NCBI RefSeq assembly: GCF_003841505.1
Contig: NZ_REGA01000001.1
Coordinates: forward strand, 186,001-250,000
Reading direction: 5' to 3'
From: Natrarchaeobius chitinivorans
Lineage (GTDB): Archaea; Halobacteriota; Halobacteria; Halobacteriales; Natrialbaceae
DNA: 64,000 nt
The notes under the pieces were generated by a model. It was not told the DNA's origin. It made no database searches and worked only from the letters and a program-made list of their open reading frames with translations. Every line of letters begins with the position of its first letter. Positions within the stretch are counted from its first letter, which is position 1. Position numbers and translations under genes: made by a program. Positions 42,940-50,752 of this stretch are shown here, in pieces.

Positions 42940-45690
42940 ATGATAGACTCCGTTTCCATTTTACACGTCGACACCGATTCGGAGTCTGCAGTCCAGACGG
43001 CGACGCACATCGCCCGGGAAAACGACCGATTCGCCGTCGAGACGGCGACGAGCGCGACCGAGGGACTTGACTCCCTCGAGGACGACGACGTGGACTGCGT
43101 CGTCTCCAGTTACGAGATCGGCGACCGAAACGGGATCGACTTTCTCGAGGACGTTCGCGACCGATATCCGGATCTCCCGTTTATCCTCTTTCCCACTCGC
43201 GGAAGCGAGACGGTCGCCAGCAAGGCGGTCTCCCACGGAGCGACCGATTACCTCCGGCGGACGGGCGACAGCGACCAGTACGAACTGCTCGCGAACAGAA
43301 TCGCGAACGCGGCCGAACAGTTTCGGGCGAAACGATCCGAACGGTGGCTGGCCGAACTGGCCGAGACCACCGATCGAATTCTGTTCGTCTTCTCGTCGGA
43401 CTGGGAGGAACTCGAGTTCATCAACTCCGCGTACGCTGATCTCTGGGGCCGGCCCGTCGAGGCCCTTCGGGAGAACCCCGCCGACTTCCTGAACGGGATT
43501 CACCCCGACGACCGCGACGACGTTCGGGAGGCGATGGCGGCGATTTCGGGCGGTGAACCAGTCGAAATCGAGTTCCGAGTCGACGAAACGCAGGCGTTCG
43601 ATCGGTGGGTCAGGGTCCGCGGCGAACCGATGTTCGACGACGACGGAACCGTCGTCCGCGTCGCCGGGTTCGTGACCGACGTCACCGAGCAGAAACGACG
43701 GGAACGGACGCTTCGGGAGGCGAAAATCCAGTTAGAGACCGCAACGGAGGCCGGAGCCGTCGGGACGTGGGAGTGGAACATCCCGGAAAACAGGCTCGTC
43801 GCCGGACCGGAGTTCGCACGGACGTTCGACGTCGATCCCGACGCCATGCAGGAGGGCGTCCCGGTCGAACGCGCCGTCTCGTCGATCCACGACGACGACC
43901 GCGAACGAATCGAGACGGCGATCGAGGCGACAGTCGACGCCTGCGGGGAGTACGAACAGGAGTACCGCGTTCGAAACACCGACGACGAGTACCGATGGAT
44001 GCTCGCGAGAGGACACGTCGACTGCGACGCCGACGGAAATCCGATCACGTTCACGGGTGCGCTGACCGACATCACCGATCGAAAACGGACCGAACGCGAG
44101 TTACAACGCCACCAGGCGTTTCTCGAGGAGTCGACGGACGTCGTCACGGTGGTCGACGTCGACGGGACGATCGAGTATCACAGCCCGTCGGTCGATCGGA
44201 CGCTTGGATACGACCGAGGGGACCTGATCGGCGCGGATGCGTTCGGCAAGGTCCATCCCGACGACCGGCCGAATCTGCTCGCGGCGTTCGAAGCGCTCCT
44301 CGAAGAACCGGGTGCCTCCGAACGCGAGGAAGCGCGGTTTCGAACCGCCGACGGGGAGTGGCGCTGGCTCGAGGTTCACGGAACCAATCAGCTCGCCGAT
44401 CCGGTCGTCGATGGAATCGTCATCAACAGCCGGGACATCACCGAACGAAAACGACAGCAACGAGACCGAAAAACGCTGCTCGAGTTCCTCCACCAGTTGT
44501 ACGACGTGACGACCGACGTGGAGCTATCGCTCGAGGGGAAAATCTCGCGACTGCTCGGGCGGGGAAGCGAGCACCTCGATCTCCCGTACGCCTTTCTCGC
44601 GGAGATCGACCGGGACGCCGGGGAGGGAGGAACCCAGACGATCGTCGAAGCACGCGATCCACACGACCGCCTCAAGCCGGGCGAATCGAGGCCGCTCTCG
44701 CAGGCGTTCTGTCGCGCGACGATCGACGCGGACGATACGATGGTGGTTGCGGACGCGACTGCAAACGGGTCCAGCGGCGAACCGACGGACGAACCGTTCG
44801 AACTGGGCTGTTACATCGGTGGACGGGTACAGGTGGACGGCGACCTGTACGGAACGCTGTGTTTCGGGGCGGAAGACTCCCGCGAGGAGTTTACGGACGG
44901 CGAGCAGATGATCGTCCGTCTGATGAACAAGTGGATGAGCTACGAACTCGAGCGCAAGCGGGCGACGCGCGAACTCGAGCAGTCGAACGACCGGCTGGCG
45001 TCGTTCGCGAGCGTGGTTTCTCACGACCTGCGAAATCCGTTGAACGTCGCGGAGGGCCACCTCGAACTCGCCAGAACGAACCGCGATAGCAAACACCTCG
45101 AAGAGGCGGCTGCCGCCCTTGACCGGATCGAAACGCTGGTCGACGATCTGCTCACGCTGGCGCGGGAAGGGAGTACCGCGATCGAACCCGAACCGATCCG
45201 CCTCTCGACGGTGATCAACCGCTGCTGGGAGACGGTCGAAACGCCGAACGCGACGTTGAACGTCGAGACGAACCGCACCGTCAGCGCCGACCGGACTCGT
45301 CTCAAACAGATACTCGAAAACCTCGTCCGGAATTCGGTCGATCACGTCGGTGGCGACGTGTCGGTGACGATCAGAGACGTCGACGGTGGGTTCGCCGTCG
45401 AAGACGACGGACCTGGGATCCCGTCCGAAAAGCGCGATCGGGTGTTCGAAACCGGGTACACGACCGCCCAGACGGGAACCGGCCTCGGACTACAGATAGT
45501 CGAGCAAGCCGCGACCGATCACGGCTGGTCGCTTCGTCTCACCGAGGGACCGGACGGCGGCGCACGGTTCGAGTTCACCGACGTCGACGTTCTCGGAGCG
45601 TCTTCCGAGGGGAACGCACACGAGAGCCCCTCGAGTCGAGCCGACACCGCAGCATCCGACGGACGCCACTCGACCAGTTCCGACGAATAA
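42940..45690 (+). CDS. PAS-PAS-PAS-GAF sensor histidine kinase with pseudo-receiver
   Basis: A 916-residue sensor kinase, predicted cytosolic (no membrane segments). A receiver-like domain (residues 5-120) starts ILHVDTDSES; its phosphoacceptor site is CVVSSYEIG, with Ser57 where Asp is expected, so it should not be phosphorylated. Three PAS domains (about 140-505) follow, then GAF (about 520-660; LPYAFLAEIDRD ... CYIGGRVQVDGDLYGTLCFG). The HisKA His is H695 in VVSHDLRNPLN; ATPase motifs are LENLVRNSVDHVG, VEDDGPGIP and TGTGLGLQIVEQ. The stimulus and partner are unknown. The frame extends to 42751, but ATG 42940 begins the domain. Confidence 0.88.
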   Translation: MIDSVSILHVDTDSESAVQTATHIARENDRFAVETATSATEGLDSLEDDDVDCVVSSYEIGDRNGIDFLEDVRDRYPDLPFILFPTRGSETVASKAVSHGATDYLRRTGDSDQYELLANRIANAAEQFRAKRSERWLAELAETTDRILFVFSSDWEELEFINSAYADLWGRPVEALRENPADFLNGIHPDDRDDVREAMAAISGGEPVEIEFRVDETQAFDRWVRVRGEPMFDDDGTVVRVAGFVTDVTEQKRRERTLREAKIQLETATEAGAVGTWEWNIPENRLVAGPEFARTFDVDPDAMQEGVPVERAVSSIHDDDRERIETAIEATVDACGEYEQEYRVRNTDDEYRWMLARGHVDCDADGNPITFTGALTDITDRKRTERELQRHQAFLEESTDVVTVVDVDGTIEYHSPSVDRTLGYDRGDLIGADAFGKVHPDDRPNLLAAFEALLEEPGASEREEARFRTADGEWRWLEVHGTNQLADPVVDGIVINSRDITERKRQQRDRKTLLEFLHQLYDVTTDVELSLEGKISRLLGRGSEHLDLPYAFLAEIDRDAGEGGTQTIVEARDPHDRLKPGESRPLSQAFCRATIDADDTMVVADATANGSSGEPTDEPFELGCYIGGRVQVDGDLYGTLCFGAEDSREEFTDGEQMIVRLMNKWMSYELERKRATRELEQSNDRLASFASVVSHDLRNPLNVAEGHLELARTNRDSKHLEEAAAALDRIETLVDDLLTLAREGSTAIEPEPIRLSTVINRCWETVETPNATLNVETNRTVSADRTRLKQILENLVRNSVDHVGGDVSVTIRDVDGGFAVEDDGPGIPSEKRDRVFETGYTTAQTGTGLGLQIVEQAATDHGWSLRLTEGPDGGARFEFTDVDVLGASSEGNAHESPSSRADTAASDGRHSTSSDE

Positions 45691-45716
45691 GCGAGACGAC
45701 TCCGGTCCGAGCGCCC

Positions 45717-45799
45717 GATGCAGTTTGCTGTGATGATGTACCGCGGGACCACTTTCGGGTCACAGTCCCACCGGAAATGACTGACAGCAGACTGTCTGA
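45717..45799. repeat. Family A-like element, GTCCCACCGG stem class (A13)
   Basis: Left arm CGATGCAGTTTGCTGTGATG, stem GCGGGACCA ... AGTCCCACCGG, right arm GACTGACAGCAGACTGTCTGA. Lies between the kinase and carS. Confidence 0.55.
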
Positions 45800-45837
45800 C
45801 GAGGAACTGACCGTACGGCTCCGGTCTCGAGAACTCG

Positions 45838-46383
45838 CTACCAGGGTTCGTTCTTCAACCCGAGTTTGTACGCGGCGACGTTCGTCGTGACGTGCAGAAT
45901 CGGCGTGAGGACGACGACGACGGCGATCACGCCCCAGGTGAACACCTCGAAGAACCACTCGGTGGCCAGCAGGGCGGTCAGCGGAAGCGAGACGACGACG
46001 AAGTCGAGTTGATCGAGACCGGGAAACATCGCACCGCGCTGGCGACCCGTCCGTCGCTTGAGAAACGACGCGAGGATGTCGCCGAGCATCGCCCCGGCGG
46101 CGAGACCGATCGCCGCACCGGGGACGAACGTCGGAACGTCGATTCCGGTTGCGGAACTCACTTCCGGGGCGAGAACCGTCAGGACGCCAGCGAGTGCGAC
46201 TCCAGCGAGAATTCCCGCCGCCGTCCCGCGCCAGGTCTTCCCGTCGCCGAGTATCCGTTTGTCACCCCAGTTTCGACCGCCGTCGATCGGCCGCCCCCCG
46301 CCAGCGAGCACCGCGGCGTTGTTCGGAACGTACGCCGGCAACATCGCCCAGAACGCGATCACGACTGTCTCGAGCACTGCCAT
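45838..46383 (-). CDS. carS: CDP-archaeol synthase
   Basis: An integral membrane enzyme that activates unsaturated archaetidic acid with CTP, giving CDP-archaeol for phospholipid head-group attachment. The 181-residue protein starts MAVLETVVIAFWAMLPAYVPNNAAVLAGGG and contains the diagnostic RILGDGKTWRGTAAG and GDILASFLKRRTGRQRGAMFPGLDQLD. Five hydrophobic segments are visible, as usual. The upstream frame to 46707 is open but not protein-like. The 317 bases before the gene hold no other feature I can support. Confidence 0.92.
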   Translation of the reverse strand: MAVLETVVIAFWAMLPAYVPNNAAVLAGGGRPIDGGRNWGDKRILGDGKTWRGTAAGILAGVALAGVLTVLAPEVSSATGIDVPTFVPGAAIGLAAGAMLGDILASFLKRRTGRQRGAMFPGLDQLDFVVVSLPLTALLATEWFFEVFTWGVIAVVVVLTPILHVTTNVAAYKLGLKNEPW

Positions 46384-46664
46384 ATTCGTCGGAACGAACC
46401 GGCGCGTCTTAACCGAAGGTGGTTTCCATCGGTCACCTCCATCCCCGTCTCGGGGAAGACGAGTCGCGGTGAATCGCTTCGATCGCTCGAGATTCGTCGT
46501 CATCGATCCTCGTTCCAGGTGCGACATATCCATTGCTACGGGTGACAAATCCGGATGGTGGCTGGTGACCAAATCCGGAGCAAGGGAGCACTCGAGGCGT
46601 ATTTCGGCGTCTGTTCTGCAACCGGCCCCACATAGAGGGTATGTGACATATTTGGAATAGGAAG

Positions 46665-46670
46665 TTTTAT
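46665..46670 (+). promoter_or_regulatory. TATA box of the small zinc protein gene
   Basis: TTTTAT lies about 33 bases before the ATG at 46701. Confidence 0.4.
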
Positions 46671-46700
46671 TCGGAGTTGATTCCGTTAACTCGGTTAGGC

Positions 46701-46895
46701 ATGGCAAACAGGGACGACGTTAGTAGAGTGCTAGCGAAATGCGTAACCTGCGGTTCTGTGTATGCAGCCCGACAGTGGCCGTCTGGAGACGTCCAGCCGA
46801 TCGGGAGCGATAATTGCAGTTGTGGATCGACCGACTTCTGTTCTATCGACGAATCCGGCACAGATCCAGCGGCCAACGATCGGAACAAAGAGTGA
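46701..46895 (+). CDS. Small CxxC zinc-ribbon-like protein
   Basis: A 64-residue protein, MANRDDVSRVLAKCVTCGSV at the start. CVTCG and CSCG with a later Cys give a probable zinc knuckle, and the tail is acidic and disordered. Small proteins of this type are abundant in haloarchaea and largely of unknown role. It opens the accessory pocket 46.7-49.4 kb, where base composition is more AT-rich and genes are short. The 293 bases after it contain nothing I recognise. Confidence 0.65.
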   Translation: MANRDDVSRVLAKCVTCGSVYAARQWPSGDVQPIGSDNCSCGSTDFCSIDESGTDPAANDRNKE

Positions 46896-47188
46896 CCACC
46901 TCGAACAGGAGAATCATCGCTCTCGTTTCGCGCTTTTCGCCCGGTCGGATCCGTTGTCCGTGATTTTCCGGCACTGATCAGTTGATTCCGGCAGGCCACG
47001 GTCGCCTCGTTCGACATCCGTCGGTCTGTCCGTCTGCGTATTCAGCGTACCAGCCCGGGTGATTCGTCGAGCCCGGAATGCGACCGGCGATGACGCCGTT
47101 CTCCCGGCCACGTATCAATTCAAAAATAAATCACCAATGGATCTTTCCGATGGATATATGGTGGTGTTCGATAATTCTGAGGTACGCT

Positions 47189-47395
47189 ATGACAGGTACC
47201 GACAATATTGATATGGACCGAATGATGAAAGAATTGGTCGAGGAGTACCTCGAGCGCGATCTCGTTACTCCCGAGGGAAAACTGCTGGCACAGTTCCTGC
47301 TCGTCAAAGACGACCCAGCCGAAGCTCTCGACGTCGTCCTCGAGAACCGAAAGTCGTCGACGAACTCGTGTAAACTCTCTGGAGCCGCCGATTGA
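47189..47395 (+). CDS. Small acidic orphan protein
   Basis: A 68-residue product, MTGTDNIDMDRMMKELVEEY at the start, then LERDLVTPEGKLLAQFLLVKD and a helix ending VLENRKSS. It looks like two or three amphipathic helices. No family is recognised. The AT-rich tract CAAAAATAAATC at 47118-47132 and GATATATGG upstream could hold a promoter. The gene is followed directly by a pair of family A elements. Confidence 0.45.
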   Translation: MTGTDNIDMDRMMKELVEEYLERDLVTPEGKLLAQFLLVKDDPAEALDVVLENRKSSTNSCKLSGAAD

Positions 47396-47399
47396 CGTG

Positions 47400-47478
47400 G
47401 AGTACTGGAACTGTGGCCCGGTGCACCCGCCGCCAGGGTCGCGGGTGCGCCGGAAATGACGTACAGTAAACCGTATGA
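47400..47478. repeat. Family A element (A9)
   Basis: Left arm AGTACTGGAACTGTGG, stem CCGGTGCACCCGC / GCGGGTGCGCCGG with one T-G (wobble) pair, right arm GTACAGTAAACCGTATGA. A second element follows directly. Confidence 0.85.
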
Positions 47479-47560
47479 GACGGTCTATTGGACCGATTTA
47501 CCGGCGGTCACAGGCGGCTCTCGTTCCCACCGGAAGGACGTACGACAGTCCGTACGATAC
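47476..47560. repeat. Family A-like element, GTTCCCACCGG stem class (A9b)
   Basis: Left arm TGAGACGGTCTATTGG, a stem half TTCCCACCGG, and right arm GTACGACAGTCCGTACGATA. It begins inside the right end of A9 and matches A2b, which also directly follows a full element. Confidence 0.55.
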
Positions 47561-47642
47561 GGTTAGCGATGACTGATTGTCGGTCGAACGGCCCGCGTCG
47601 AGCGCCACACCCGTTATGATCCGGGCGAACACACGAATCACC

Positions 47643-47900
47643 ATGGACTGTCCGTCCGATCGAGACATTCAGGCGAAACGTGACGAGATCGAGGAGTTGT
47701 CGCCGTCCAAAACCGAGGAACTGCGTCACCGAAAAACGACCGAGATGGAACTCCTGGTGAACCAGCGATTGATCTGCGAACTCGAGGACCTGCGAGAGAG
47801 TATCGATATCTTCCGGACGTGGTCGCGGCGACTCACCGGGGTCCTCGTGATCTTCGCGTTTTTGCAGGTGATTCTCGCGGTGCTTTCCCTGGCGTTGTAG
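47643..47900 (+). CDS. Small single-helix membrane protein
   Basis: An 85-residue protein starting MDCPSDRDIQAKRDEIEELS. It has a charged coiled-coil-like first 55 residues and a C-terminal membrane segment LTGVLVIFAFLQVILAVLSLAL. It is an orphan by eye. The shape (helical domain, tail anchor) is reminiscent of small accessory membrane proteins. The upstream frame from 47577 is ignored. The 236 bases after it, up to 48136, contain only a doubtful minus-strand frame with several cysteines. Confidence 0.5.
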   Translation: MDCPSDRDIQAKRDEIEELSPSKTEELRHRKTTEMELLVNQRLICELEDLRESIDIFRTWSRRLTGVLVIFAFLQVILAVLSLAL

Positions 47901-48136
47901 CGGTGCTGGCGCTGATATGGCCTGGCGGTGTCCGATGTGTCATAGTCTCCCGCCGACGCTGTTGCGTCGGATTCACAGATTCGTGAGACAGTCACGCTCT
48001 GAGTCGATCGCGGCATTTCTGACAGGAACCGGGTTGTTCGTCAAGTGTGTGCTGAACTCGAGACGCGAAAGTGGCACAGACTGAGAGGCCATCTTCTTGG
48101 GCAGTGATCGACAAGTACAGGTCAAGTTCTGAACGG

Positions 48137-48343
48137 TTAGGACTGATATGCGAGTTCCTCTACTGCAACAACCAGTCTGTATACAAGATACAGCAGCCAC
48201 AGATTGACGAGCAAGAGTAGAACCATCAGAACCACACTAACTCCGGGAAGGAAAACGGCAAAACTGACGCCTGTCAGTGCGATCAACAGTGCGACCAGCC
48301 CTGATGGTGTTGTAATATGCTCTTGGAATTGTGTAGTGGTCAT
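48137..48343 (-). CDS. Small two-helix membrane protein
   Basis: A 68-residue protein, MTTTQFQEHITTPSGLVALL at the start, with two hydrophobic helices (LVALLIALTGVSFAVFLPG and SVVLMVLLLLVNLWLLYLVYRL). No family is recalled. Codon usage is less GC-biased than in the flanking core genes, consistent with the accessory pocket. The T-rich TGTTTTTAGTAC upstream could supply a promoter. Confidence 0.5.
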   Translation of the reverse strand: MTTTQFQEHITTPSGLVALLIALTGVSFAVFLPGVSVVLMVLLLLVNLWLLYLVYRLVVAVEELAYQS

Positions 48344-48449
48344 AGATCCACGTATCCCTGTTGTTTTTAGTACATTTCGAAAGCAAGTAGAAGCAACTTC
48401 ATAAGAAGGCGGTCAAAAATACGCGTGTAGCGTACCCCCGAGATTCTCC

Positions 48450-48532
48450 TATAGTAGCCACTGAAAGTCATTACACCCGATCGCGGGACGGATCGGCGAT
48501 CGGTGTGTAACTCGTTTCAGTTGTTACTATAG
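48450..48532. repeat. Family B element (B2)
   Basis: Left end CTATAGTAGCCACTGAAAG, core ACACCCGATCGCGGGACGG with CGATCGGTGTGT, right end GTTTCAGTTGTTACTATAG. A partial second right end (GTTTCAGTTATACTATTGG) lies at 48649-48667, beyond hairpin D. Confidence 0.85.
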
Positions 48533-48538
48533 TGGCGT

Positions 48539-48606
48539 CCCAAGCCTGAACTGATGAGCGAAATCCTGCGGTGTGGTCCGATTTCGCTCGTCAGTCGACG
48601 CTTGGG
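48539..48606. repeat. Long imperfect palindrome (hairpin D)
   Basis: The left arm CCAAGCCTGAACTGATGAGC continues into GAAATC. The right arm begins GATTTCGCTCGTCAGTCGAC and ends GCTTGGG. The 26-bp arms pair with four mismatches around a 16-base loop. It lies between a full family B element and a partial B right end. Confidence 0.8.
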
Positions 48607-48753
48607 AGGGTACTAGTGCGGACTTCTAATTTGCCGGTCAGTACACCGTTTCAGTTATACTATTGGCGTCATCAATTCGTTGGGTGCAGGGACGGTAGTT
48701 CCGGGCGGCTCAGTGTCCCGCGTAACCGCTGGACGATGCCATTCGATCGAAAA

Positions 48754-48903
48754 TCAATCACATATTCGCTCACGGACGTCGCGGAGCGCCGTGACGGACC
48801 CTGCATCGACGTCTCCTGCCAGCCCCTCGAGCACGTCACCGAGTGAACCCCGTCGTCGGGCACACACCCATAACTCGGCGAAGTCGTCGGTCGTGAGACT
48901 CAT
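48754..48903 (-). CDS. Very short orphan ORF at the 3' side of a decayed gene
   Basis: A 49-residue frame starting MSLTTDDFAELWVCARRRGS and ending VRERICD. Its ATG overlaps, by four bases (ATGA), the TGA of the decayed frame upstream, an arrangement expected of a genuine two-gene operon. No family is recognised; it may be the second gene of a dead operon. Confidence 0.3.
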   Translation of the reverse strand: MSLTTDDFAELWVCARRRGSLGDVLEGLAGDVDAGSVTALRDVRERICD

Positions 48904-49182
48904 ACTCGACCAGACAGGTGCTGATTCGAAAAGCCCGCTGGTGACGCCAATAGGACGCTATTCGTCGTCAGCGTGACCGTGAGCGAGGTGTCGATGTCGA
49001 AGGTACCGACTCGGGTCGCGATCGCGTCGAACACCGTTTGCGAACCTCGTCTTTGTCGTAGGACGCCCCGCTGAACGGCAGATATTCGGGTCCCGCCACC
49101 GGATTATCGTTCCGTCGGCGATTTCCAATCGGGCAACAAACAAATGTCCGAAAGAACCAGTCGAGGACGTCGATTTCGACAC
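48900..49182 (-). pseudogene. Frameshifted remnant of an unknown gene
   Basis: Protein-like stretches occur successively in three frames of the minus strand: STGSFGHLFVARLEIADGTI, then PVAGPEYLPFSGASYDKDEV, then TVFDAIATRVGTFDIDTSLT and onward to SGRV-stop. The frame changes fall at a CC run near 49100 and an A run (AAA) near 49037, each explained by loss of one base. I do not recognise the family. Sequencing error is the main alternative. Confidence 0.35.
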
Positions 49183-49206
49183 CCTCGAGGCTGGCTTTGT
49201 CTCGAA

Positions 49207-49260
49207 TGGACTCGCCGGGATTGAGCAAACGCGAAGCGTTTGCGATGTTCGGCGAGTCCA
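49207..49260. repeat. Hairpin copying the tRNA-Ala acceptor end
   Basis: TGGACTCGCCG at 49207-49217 and its exact inverse CGGCGAGTCCA at 49250-49260 enclose a second stem CAAACGC-GAA-GCGTTTG. The first 16 bases (TGGACTCGCCGGGATT) repeat the 3' end of the tRNA-Ala gene at 49291-49306. Confidence 0.75.
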
Positions 49261-49290
49261 CGGCTGAACGAGCGAAGCGACGTGAAGAAG

Positions 49291-49362
49291 TGGACTCGCC
49301 GGGATTTGAACCCGGGGCCTCTTCCTTGCGAAGGAAGCGATCTACCACTGATCTACGAGCCC
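49291..49362 (-). tRNA. tRNA-Ala (anticodon CGC)
   Basis: The 72-base cloverleaf reads on the minus strand. The acceptor GGGCTCG pairs with CGAGTCC, including the G3-U70 pair that identifies alanine tRNAs. The D stem is GATC/GATC around AGTGGTA. The anticodon stem CTTCC/GGAAG has loop TTCGCAA (anticodon CGC, reading GCG codons). The T stem CCGGG/CCCGG has loop TTCAAAT. The discriminator is A; CCA is not encoded. No intron is present. It marks the right border of the accessory pocket. Confidence 0.95.
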
Positions 49363-49417
49363 TCGACCGTTTCTAACCCGGGTTTCTATTTGTAGCTTGT
49401 GTTTCGACAACGGTGTG

Positions 49418-49503
49418 TGATACGGATTACTGTACCACTGTCCCGGCGCACTCGCCGCCCGGGTCGCGAGTGCGCCGGCAATGACGGACAGTAAACCGTA
49501 TGA
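49418..49503. repeat. Family A element (A10) with a compensatory stem change
   Basis: Left arm TGATACGGATTACTGTACC, stem CCGGCGCACTCGC / GCGAGTGCGCCGG, right arm GACAGTAAACCGTATGA. Relative to A7, both sides of one base pair changed (C-G to T-A), so pairing is kept. Confidence 0.9.
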
Positions 49504-49575
49504 ACCCCTCGAGACCGCGTCCGACCGGGGGCAAGTGACTCGAGGTCGACCGATCGAACAGCGACTGCGTCGAGA

Positions 49576-50238
49576 TCACGGGCCGACGTTCAACACTCGA
49601 GTGCGTCCCGCGATCAGCCCGACGAGAAACCCGGTGAAGTGTGCGACGAGGGCGACCCCCGGTGCGGCGGTCGCGATCGTGACCGCGGCTGCGAGTGCGA
49701 CGAAAACGAGGATCACAAGCCAGCGCGGAACGTCGACGAACGAGGCCAGCCCGGCCGACAGCCGGTTGGAGGCGATCAGGTAGCCAAGCAGTGCGAACAC
49801 GGCGCCGCTGGCTCCGAGGACGCCGGGCGAGGCGGCCACCGGTATTCCGGGAGCGGACGCCGCGAACCCCGTCAGAACGATCTGGGAGACGCCGGCGAGA
49901 GCCCCGGTAAACAGAAAGAACGTGTGAAATCGGAGTCGCGTCGTCGCTCGAGCGATCGGCCAGCCGAAGACGATCAACGCGAGACTGTTCGAGAGGAGGT
50001 GCCAGACCCCGGCGTGGGCGTAGACGCTCGTGACGATGGTCCAGGGGTTGGTCGCAAGCGGCGGCGTGAGGACGAACAGCCCGGTCATCACGCCCGCGAG
50101 TGCGAAGATCCCCTGGAGTACGTAGACGACGACGAAGACGACCAGAATCTCGAAGAGCGGGCTGGTGGAGCCGTCGTCGTCGGACCTCGACCCCGGCTCT
50201 GCTCCAGCACCCGATTCCGACCACGACCGATTCGACAT
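49576..50238 (-). CDS. Rhomboid-family intramembrane serine protease
   Basis: A 220-residue membrane protease with six to seven hydrophobic segments after a 25-residue polar start (MSNRSWSESG). The catalytic serine is in GASGAVFALLGYL, the catalytic histidine in VAHFTGFLVGLIAG, and the oxyanion-side HLLSNSLALIVFG lies in the second helix. Rhomboids cut membrane-anchored proteins; haloarchaeal members influence surface glycoprotein processing. The ATG at 50238 is preferred to 50346, whose extra residues are basic. It stands between tRNA-Ala/A10 and the uS10 gene. Confidence 0.88.
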   Translation of the reverse strand: MSNRSWSESGAGAEPGSRSDDDGSTSPLFEILVVFVVVYVLQGIFALAGVMTGLFVLTPPLATNPWTIVTSVYAHAGVWHLLSNSLALIVFGWPIARATTRLRFHTFFLFTGALAGVSQIVLTGFAASAPGIPVAASPGVLGASGAVFALLGYLIASNRLSAGLASFVDVPRWLVILVFVALAAAVTIATAAPGVALVAHFTGFLVGLIAGRTRVLNVGP

Positions 50239-50352
50239 ACGGGACACTCCGATGCCGAGCGCAAAAAGTCTGCGCCGTCGGCTCACCGCGTGATAGGCCC
50301 TCGAGGCGCGCGCACGGCCGGGACCCGCAACGATCGGTGTCGTCACTGACCG

Positions 50353-50402
50353 ACGATTACCGTACCGGGTCGGTACGCACCGGCAATTCTGGACAGCGGT
50401 TG
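50353..50402. repeat. Family A fragment (A11)
   Basis: GATTACCGTACCGGGTCGG, then GCACCGGCAATTCTGGACAG, a much decayed family A copy just downstream of the uS10 gene, where a terminator would lie. Confidence 0.4.
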
Positions 50403-50440
50403 GTTCGAAACGGCGTCGAGAAAATCGAGAAAACCGGAAT

Positions 50441-50752
50441 CTAGTTGTCCTCGAGAACGATCTCGATGGAAACGTCGTTGGGCACCTGTATGCGCATGAG
50501 CTGTCGGAGTGCGCGTTCGTCGGCGTCCAGATCGATCAGGCGTTTGTGGACGCGCATCTCCCAGTGCTCCCACGTGGCGGTACCCTCGCCATCGGGCGAC
50601 TTCCGGGTCGGGACCTCGAGGGTCTTCGTCGGCAGCGGGATCGGACCGCTGAGGTTGACGCCGGTGTTGTTCGCGATCTCGCGGACGTCGTCGCAGATGT
50701 CGTCTAGGTCGTCTGGACTCGTGCCCGCGAGTCGAACGCGTGCTTGCTGCAT
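50441..50752 (-). CDS. rpsJ: 30S ribosomal protein uS10 (S10)
   Basis: A 103-residue small-subunit protein, [20 protein letters not shown] at the start, with [20 protein letters not shown] and [20 protein letters not shown]. These are the archaeal S10 features. It follows the EF-1alpha gene with no spacing: the TAA stop is at 50753-50755 and the ATG at 50750-50752, so the two are co-transcribed, the usual archaeal order. Confidence 0.97.
   Translation of the reverse strand: MQQARVRLAGTSPDDLDDICDDVREIANNTGVNLSGPIPLPTKTLEVPTRKSPDGEGTATWEHWEMRVHKRLIDLDADERALRQLMRIQVPNDVSIEIVLEDN

Noticed and set aside
47973-48200. 75-residue minus-strand frame with several cysteines
   Set aside because: Composition is not protein-like, the cysteines are irregular, and no start context is visible.
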